The position numbers and the translations under genes were made by a program. The notes beneath the pieces are model-generated. The model searched no databases and had not been told where the DNA came from. It saw only the letters and a list, made by a program, of their open reading frames with translations. Positions 47,142-50,501 of a stretch of DNA of 50,501 nucleotides are shown in pieces. The DNA comes from Oscillospiraceae bacterium (GTDB taxonomy: Bacteria; Bacillota; Clostridia; Oscillospirales; UBA929), in the NCBI GenBank assembly GCA_009782475.1, contig WRIZ01000012.1:1-50501 (forward strand), in the 5' to 3' direction. The first letter of the stretch is position 1, and each line of letters begins with the position of its first letter.

Positions 47142-48221
47142 ATGGCTATGGATATAAACCAACTGATCATGACGGCGCGGGAGCGGCGGGCGAGCGACAT
47201 CCACCTCACCTACGCGCGCAACCCGGTCTTCCGCATCGACGGAACCTTGATGGAAACAGAGTTTACCATGACGCCGGAGGAAAAATACGCCGTCATCGTA
47301 TCTATGCTTGACGATGAACAGCGCAGGGCATTGGATAAAGGCGACGACGTGGATATGTGCTACGCCATCAAAGACAGCCAATCGGCGACGGGCGGGTACC
47401 GCCACCGCGTTAACGTCTTCCGTCAGCAGGGCAAGCTGGCCTGCGTTATCCGTATCATCAACGACAAGACTCCTACTTTTGAAGAGCTCAATCTGCCCCC
47501 GGTGCTGCGGCAGCTGGCCGACGAGCCGCGCGGGCTTATCCTTGTAACAGGCCCCACCGGGTCGGGCAAATCCACCACCCTGGCCGCCATGATCGACTAT
47601 ATCAACTCGACCCGCGCCTGTCATATCCTCACCGTTGAAGACCCGGTCGAGTATGTCTATGTTCAGAAGAAATCGCTCATCCACCAGCGCGACGTCGGTG
47701 CAGACGTCACCTCGTTCTCCGCCTCGCTGCGGAGCGCGATGCGCGAAGACCCCGACGTCATCCTGATCGGCGAAATGCGCGACTACGAGACGATCGCCGC
47801 CGCCGTCACCGCCGCCGAAACGGGGCATTTGGTTCTCTCAACCCTGCATACCACCGGCGCGGCCATGACGATAGACCGCATCATCGACGTTTTCCCGCCG
47901 CACAACCAGCAGCAGATTCGCACCCAGCTGGCTTCCGTTTTGAAAGGCGTTGTTTCCCAAACCCTTCTGCCCAAAGCCGAAGGCAAGGGGCGTGTCGCCG
48001 CCTTTGAGATCATGCTCGGCACAGACGCCGTTCTCAACCTCATCCGCGAAAACAAGTGCCATCAGCTCGATTCCACCATCCAAACCAGCGCGAAACAGGG
48101 GATGGTGCTGCTCGATACATATTTGGCGACGCTGGTGCAGAGCGGCCGCATCCGGCGCGAACACGCCATGGAGAAGGCGAAAGACAAAGCGGAGTTCATC
48201 TCAGCGGTCAGCCGGATGTGA
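47142..48221 (+). CDS. pilT: type IV pilus retraction ATPase PilT
   Basis: This 359-residue ATPase depolymerises pili for twitching motility. It has DIHLTYARNPVFRIDGTL at the N-terminus, Walker A GPTGSGKSTTLA, the Asp box ILTVEDPVEYVY, Walker B REDPDVILIGEMRD, the His box GHLVLSTLHTTGA, and the C-terminal VLNLIRENKCHQLDS in place of the classic AIRNLIRE motif. It has no tetracysteine motif, which separates PilT from PilB. The start ATG has GGAGGGATT before it. The stop overlaps the start of the zeta-like kinase gene (GTGA), so that gene is translated with pilT. Confidence 0.96.
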   Translation: MAMDINQLIMTARERRASDIHLTYARNPVFRIDGTLMETEFTMTPEEKYAVIVSMLDDEQRRALDKGDDVDMCYAIKDSQSATGGYRHRVNVFRQQGKLACVIRIINDKTPTFEELNLPPVLRQLADEPRGLILVTGPTGSGKSTTLAAMIDYINSTRACHILTVEDPVEYVYVQKKSLIHQRDVGADVTSFSASLRSAMREDPDVILIGEMRDYETIAAAVTAAETGHLVLSTLHTTGAAMTIDRIIDVFPPHNQQQIRTQLASVLKGVVSQTLLPKAEGKGRVAAFEIMLGTDAVLNLIRENKCHQLDSTIQTSAKQGMVLLDTYLATLVQSGRIRREHAMEKAKDKAEFISAVSRM

Positions 48222-48781
48222 AAACATACACAATTATCGCCGGGGTCAACGGCACCGGGAAATCCAGTTTATCCGGTATGCTCAAAGACGAACGCAATGA
48301 TTTAGGCATGATCGTAGATGTAGACAAAATTACGGTTGAACATCAATGCGGGGCGATTCAAGCGGGAAAAATCGCCGTAGCCAAGATGGAAGAAGCATTG
48401 GCAAACGGAGATTCATTTACGCAAGAAACCACTCTATCAGGAGTGAGGACAGAGCGGTTTGTGCGCGAGGCAAAAGAGCAGGGTTATGCCGTCCGCTTAT
48501 ATTATATCGGCCTGAACTCCGCCGAGGAAAGCATCAAACGCATTCAAAACCGCGTGGCAAAAGGCGGACACAACATTGATAACGCCGATGTATCCCGCCG
48601 ATTCAATAAACGATTTGACGATTTGGTTAAAATCCTGCCCTACTGCGACGACGTGAGGTTATACGATAACGAGAATGGATTTGAGGTTATCGGAGAGTAT
48701 AGAAACGGACGCATTACCGTGAAAGGGGATGCTAAACCGGAGTGGCTATTATCGCTCATTGATAAAGTGACAACCGAATAA
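48218..48781 (+). CDS. zeta-toxin-like P-loop kinase
   Basis: This 187-residue P-loop protein of the zeta toxin/COG4185 family has Walker A in YTIIAGVNGTGKSSL, the segment FTQETTLSGVRTERF matching the substrate-binding motif of zeta toxins, and a lid-like region RVAKGGHNIDNADVSRRFN. Zeta toxins phosphorylate UDP-N-acetylglucosamine and block wall synthesis; many chromosomal relatives have other targets. No epsilon-type antitoxin gene is visible beside it. The GTG start overlaps the pilT stop codon, tying its synthesis to pilT. It ends 100 bases before the pilin gene. The codon usage appears more AT-rich than pilT, suggesting acquisition. Confidence 0.85.
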   Translation: MKTYTIIAGVNGTGKSSLSGMLKDERNDLGMIVDVDKITVEHQCGAIQAGKIAVAKMEEALANGDSFTQETTLSGVRTERFVREAKEQGYAVRLYYIGLNSAEESIKRIQNRVAKGGHNIDNADVSRRFNKRFDDLVKILPYCDDVRLYDNENGFEVIGEYRNGRITVKGDAKPEWLLSLIDKVTTE

Positions 48782-48786
48782 CCACA

Positions 48787-48864
48787 GCAAACCAAAGCAT
48801 GTATGCTTAATCCCGGGGTGCAACGGGATTGACATAACGCCAGGCGTAAGCCGGCGTAATTTGC
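48787..48864 (+). ncRNA. structured 5' leader element upstream of the pilin gene (copy 2)
   Basis: Possible closing pairing GCAAA (48787-48791) with TTTGC (48860-48864). Inside lie a 6-base palindromic hairpin (48795-48808), a 7-base stem AATCCCG/CGGGATT (48809-48830), and the hairpin shared with 29476-29495: ACGCC, bulged A, GGC, loop GTAA, GCC, GGCGT (48837-48857). The AAGGAG ribosome-binding site follows at once. The match to copy 1 in sequence, structure and distance to the start argues for a functional leader RNA. Confidence 0.5.
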
Positions 48865-48881
48865 AAAAAGGAGACTTGGTC

Positions 48882-49298
48882 ATGAACAAGATCCGTAAAA
48901 ACAAGAAGGGTTTTACCCTGATCGAACTCATCGTGGTCATAGTCATCATCGCTATCCTTGTCGCAGCCCTAACCCCAGCGATCCTTGGTGTTATCAACCG
49001 CGCTAACACAACTGCCGATGAGGCTGATTGCCGAAACATGCAGATGGCCGGATCGGTAGCCGGTATGGATGCTTTGGGAGTACCGACGGCCGCAAATATT
49101 TTACTCCAGTTTACAGGCGGTGCTAATGTTCAGTCCGGTTCGTATTATCTTTCATTTGACGGTGCTATATGTATTGGAGTCTTACTACCGGCAGCTGACG
49201 CAAGGGGAAATGCTGATGCAACTCTCGGCGACGTAACAGCGATTCCTACTCCTCCTGCAGCTGTTGCGGGGCAAGTAGTTCTCGTAACAGTGACATAA
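48882..49298 (+). CDS. major type IV pilin (prepilin)
   Basis: This 138-residue prepilin has a canonical leader: MNKIRKNKKG then FTLIE, cleavage after Gly10, Glu15 at mature +5, and the hydrophobic alpha1 helix LIVVIVIIAILVAALTPAIL. The mature size (~128 residues) and position near pilB/pilT/pilD fit the main pilus subunit. The C-terminal domain holds two cysteines (C58-type in EADCRNM and AICIGVLL), which could form a disulfide. The ATG at 48882 with AAAAAGGAG upstream is preferred over the in-frame TTG at 48861. A structured leader precedes it. Confidence 0.93.
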   Translation: MNKIRKNKKGFTLIELIVVIVIIAILVAALTPAILGVINRANTTADEADCRNMQMAGSVAGMDALGVPTAANILLQFTGGANVQSGSYYLSFDGAICIGVLLPAADARGNADATLGDVTAIPTPPAAVAGQVVLVTVT

Positions 49299-49440
49299 TA
49301 TAATATATCCAGTAACAACTCAAACAAGCCCAACCGGGACAGTCGACACCCCGGCCGGGTCAAGGATAATCGGCAGATTGCACCTAACGCGGGTTGATCC
49401 GAAACAAAGCGCAAAGGGGGCGGCGGGAAGCCGCCGCCCC
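49299..49440. other. non-coding GC-rich stretch after the pilin gene
   Basis: No gene is seen. It contains a palindrome near CCCGGCCGGG and a strong 10-base hairpin at 49417-49440 with loop GAAG, immediately before repeat copy A. No T run follows the hairpin, so termination is uncertain. Confidence 0.5.
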
Positions 49441-49570
49441 AACCACCCCGCCGTCTGCGGACGGCACCCCTCCAACGCCAAGCGTACGCTAGGCGTAGAG
49501 GGGAATAGAGAGGGAGCGCGTCCAGAATTCCCCTCCGTGGAGGGGTGGATGCGAAGCGGACGGGGTGGTT
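49441..49570. repeat. palindromic repeat unit, copy A (130 bases)
   Basis: The unit begins AACCACCCCG and ends with its inverted complement CGGGGTGGTT. Inside are an 11-base hairpin with one mismatch (ACGCCAAGCGT...) and a 7-base CCCCTCC/GGAGGGG hairpin. It is about 95 percent identical to copy C by eye. It ends 23 bases before the DUF559 start codon. Confidence 0.88.
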
Positions 49571-49593
49571 ATACCCCCGCAGAAGGAGCAAGA

Positions 49594-50028
49594 ATGGCGA
49601 GCAAACGCAACTATATGGACTACTTATCAATGCCTTATAACCCCAAACTGAGAGAACGCGCAAGAGAATTAAGAAAAGCGGGAAACCTAAGTGAAACGCT
49701 TATATGGAATCAAATAAAGAAGAATAAACTGAACGGGCTTGACTTTGACAGGCAGAAGATTATCGGGAATTATATAGTGGATTTCTTCTGTGCAAGTTGT
49801 TGGGTCGTTATTGAAATAGATGGAAGCTCTCATGACGATAAAGTAGAATACGACAAGGAACGTGACGGATTTCTCGAAGGGCTTGGACTTGCGCTTATTC
49901 ACATCCGTGCATCGGACGTATTGAACAGTTTGGATAGCGTTATGGAGATGTTGAGAAATCACCCTGATATTTGCAGGAAAACCACCTCCCCGCCTGAGGG
50001 CGGTACTCCTCCACGGGAGGAGAATTGA
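49594..50028 (+). CDS. DUF559 (Vsr-like) endonuclease-domain protein
   Basis: This 144-residue protein of the DUF559 family is related to very-short-patch repair and other PD-(D/E)XK nucleases. Seen are LRKAGNLSETLIWNQIKKNKLNGLDFDRQ, then the catalytic-core pattern IVDFFCA with Asp and VVIEIDGSSH with Glu and Asp, and LGLALIHIRASDVL. A nuclease role is inferred from the family; its target is unknown. The start ATG has AAGGAG before it. The last ~15 residues (TTSPPEGGTPPREEN) are read from repeat copy B, so the repeat forms part of the gene. It separates the pilin gene from pilD and looks like an inserted cassette. Confidence 0.88.
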   Translation: MASKRNYMDYLSMPYNPKLRERARELRKAGNLSETLIWNQIKKNKLNGLDFDRQKIIGNYIVDFFCASCWVVIEIDGSSHDDKVEYDKERDGFLEGLGLALIHIRASDVLNSLDSVMEMLRNHPDICRKTTSPPEGGTPPREEN

Positions 50029-50089
50029 GAAGGAGCGCGTCCCAATTCCCCTCCGTGGAGGGGTGGACGCGAAGCGGACGGGGTGGTAA
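49981..50089. repeat. palindromic repeat unit, copy B (divergent left half)
   Basis: The right half (from about 50026) is identical to copy C for about 60 bases, ending GGGGTGGT. The left half has the same inverted layout but a different sequence. Its first ~48 bases encode the C-terminus of the DUF559 protein. Confidence 0.82.
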
Positions 50090-50095
50090 ACTCCC

Positions 50096-50137
50096 TCGCA
50101 GGGGCTAGGTACGGAACCTGTCGCAGGGGCTAGGTAC
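50096..50137. repeat. 17-base direct repeat between repeat units B and C
   Basis: Two exact copies of TCGCAGGGGCTAGGTAC (50096-50112 and 50121-50137) are separated by 8 bases. They begin in the same CCCTCGCAG tail that follows each palindromic unit, so they look like part of the repeat family. Confidence 0.85.
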
Positions 50138-50141
50138 ACGA

Positions 50142-50269
50142 AACCACCCCGCCATCTGCGGACGGCACCCCTCCAACGCCAAGCGTACGCTAGGCGTAGA
50201 GGGGAATGAGAAGGAGCGCGTCCCAATTCCCCTCCGTGGAGGGGTGGACGCGAAGCGGACGGGGTGGTT
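50142..50269. repeat. palindromic repeat unit, copy C (128 bases)
   Basis: This has the same ends and internal hairpins as copy A, with only a few base changes and a two-base length difference. Its right half is identical to copy B. It ends 28 bases before the pilD start. Confidence 0.88.
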
Positions 50270-50297
50270 AATCCCCCGCAGGGGAGGGAGATTCTAT

Positions 50298-50501
50298 TTG
50301 GAACCCATCGAAATCATCATCCTAACCCTCTTCATCGCGTCGGGAGCTTGTTTTGGCAGTTTCATCAACGCCGCCGCACTCCGATACGCGAAAAAGGAAT
50401 CGTTTGTCAAGGGGCGGAGCAAATGCCCCCATTGCGGGAAGACGCTGCAATGGGTTGAGTTGATTCCTGTGTTGAGCTGGCTCTTTCTGCTGGGTCGCTG
50501 C
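50298..50501 (+). CDS. pilD: prepilin peptidase, N-terminal part (cut by window end)
   Basis: Only the first 68 codons are present; the frame is open to the last base. The start is TTG at 50298 with GGGGAGGGAG just upstream. The protein begins with a membrane helix (IEIIILTLFIASGACFGSFINAAALRY), matching the GSFLNVVIYRLP region of PilD. The zinc-type motif KCPHCGKTLQW follows, then LIPVLSWLFLLGRC, with the second cysteine pair beginning at the end. PilD cleaves and methylates prepilins such as those at 33594 and 48882. The catalytic aspartates lie beyond the window. Confidence 0.92.
   Translation, partial: MEPIEIIILTLFIASGACFGSFINAAALRYAKKESFVKGRSKCPHCGKTLQWVELIPVLSWLFLLGRC

Noticed and set aside
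46113-47828. Long minus-strand open frame (571 codons) opposite pilB and pilT
   Set aside because: Both plus-strand genes carry complete ATPase motifs; the minus frame spans the boundary between them and has no motifs.
48056-48217. N-terminal extension of the zeta-like kinase from an upstream ATG
   Set aside because: The extension lies inside pilT in another frame and has no family similarity; the GTG at 48218 starts directly before the Walker A strand.
49441-50269. Possible CRISPR array
   Set aside because: The repeats are 128-130 bases, few in number, internally palindromic and irregularly spaced around a gene, with no spacer pattern or cas genes.

Overview
The window looks like chromosomal DNA of an anaerobic, Gram-positive-type (monoderm) member of the Bacillota, most likely an uncultured Clostridia lineage. 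The reasons are lipoprotein signal peptides on solute-binding proteins, LplB/YtcP-type sugar permeases, S-layer homology (SLH) domains, a class B sortase, YlqG/YlqH-like proteins next to secA, good SigA-type promoters with 17-base spacers, strong AGGAGG ribosome-binding sites, and TTG/GTG starts. Base composition is moderately GC-rich. The taxonomic call is inference; no rRNA, tRNA or CRISPR array was recognised.

Layout: (1) 1-5271 is a polysaccharide-use block: the 3' end of a GH5 endoglucanase, two ABC sugar permeases and a 577-residue lipoprotein binding protein. Pyruvate kinase (5355-6791) and a very large secreted SLH-anchored metallophosphatase (6943-11394) follow. (2) 11456-16210, minus strand, is a tightly packed run: a PdaA-like deacetylase, prfB, an MntA/HepT toxin-antitoxin pair, pgeF and an oligopeptide-type binding lipoprotein. 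Several genes share 4-8 base overlaps. (3) 16343-21338, plus strand: a small wall-anchored protein, a cytoplasmic GH2 enzyme and a leucine/phenylalanine-type dehydrogenase. (4) 21395-26561, minus strand: secA followed by ylqG- and ylqH-like genes and a small membrane protein. (5) 26710-31575, plus strand: a WG-repeat membrane protein, an acetyltransferase, a thioesterase, an SLH-domain surface protein and a second small wall-anchored protein. (6) 31658-50501, plus strand: a class B sortase with a long extra domain, then a type IV pilus locus. It holds a 2859-residue protein with a prepilin leader, a PilX-like protein, a lipoprotein, an iron-type alcohol dehydrogenase, pilB, pilT, a zeta-like kinase, the probable major pilin, a DUF559 nuclease bracketed by palindromic repeats, and the start of the prepilin peptidase gene, cut by the window end.

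The most unusual part is region 6. A protein with a textbook type III prepilin leader runs on for about 2800 residues through three GLUG-type modules, a DUF11 domain and a tail with 21 cysteines in 67 residues, ending in a hydrophobic stretch and a basic tail. It is driven by a near-consensus promoter lying inside a 13-base inverted repeat. It sits downstream of a sortase whose likely substrates (16343-16948 and 30970-31575) share an unusual KKSGD sorting-like signal. A similar RNA hairpin element precedes both the S-layer-type gene at 29519 and the pilin gene at 48882. PilB carries an MshEN-type N-terminus known elsewhere to bind cyclic di-GMP. Together these suggest a regulated surface-attachment apparatus combining pili, sortase anchoring and S-layer proteins; that integration is inference.
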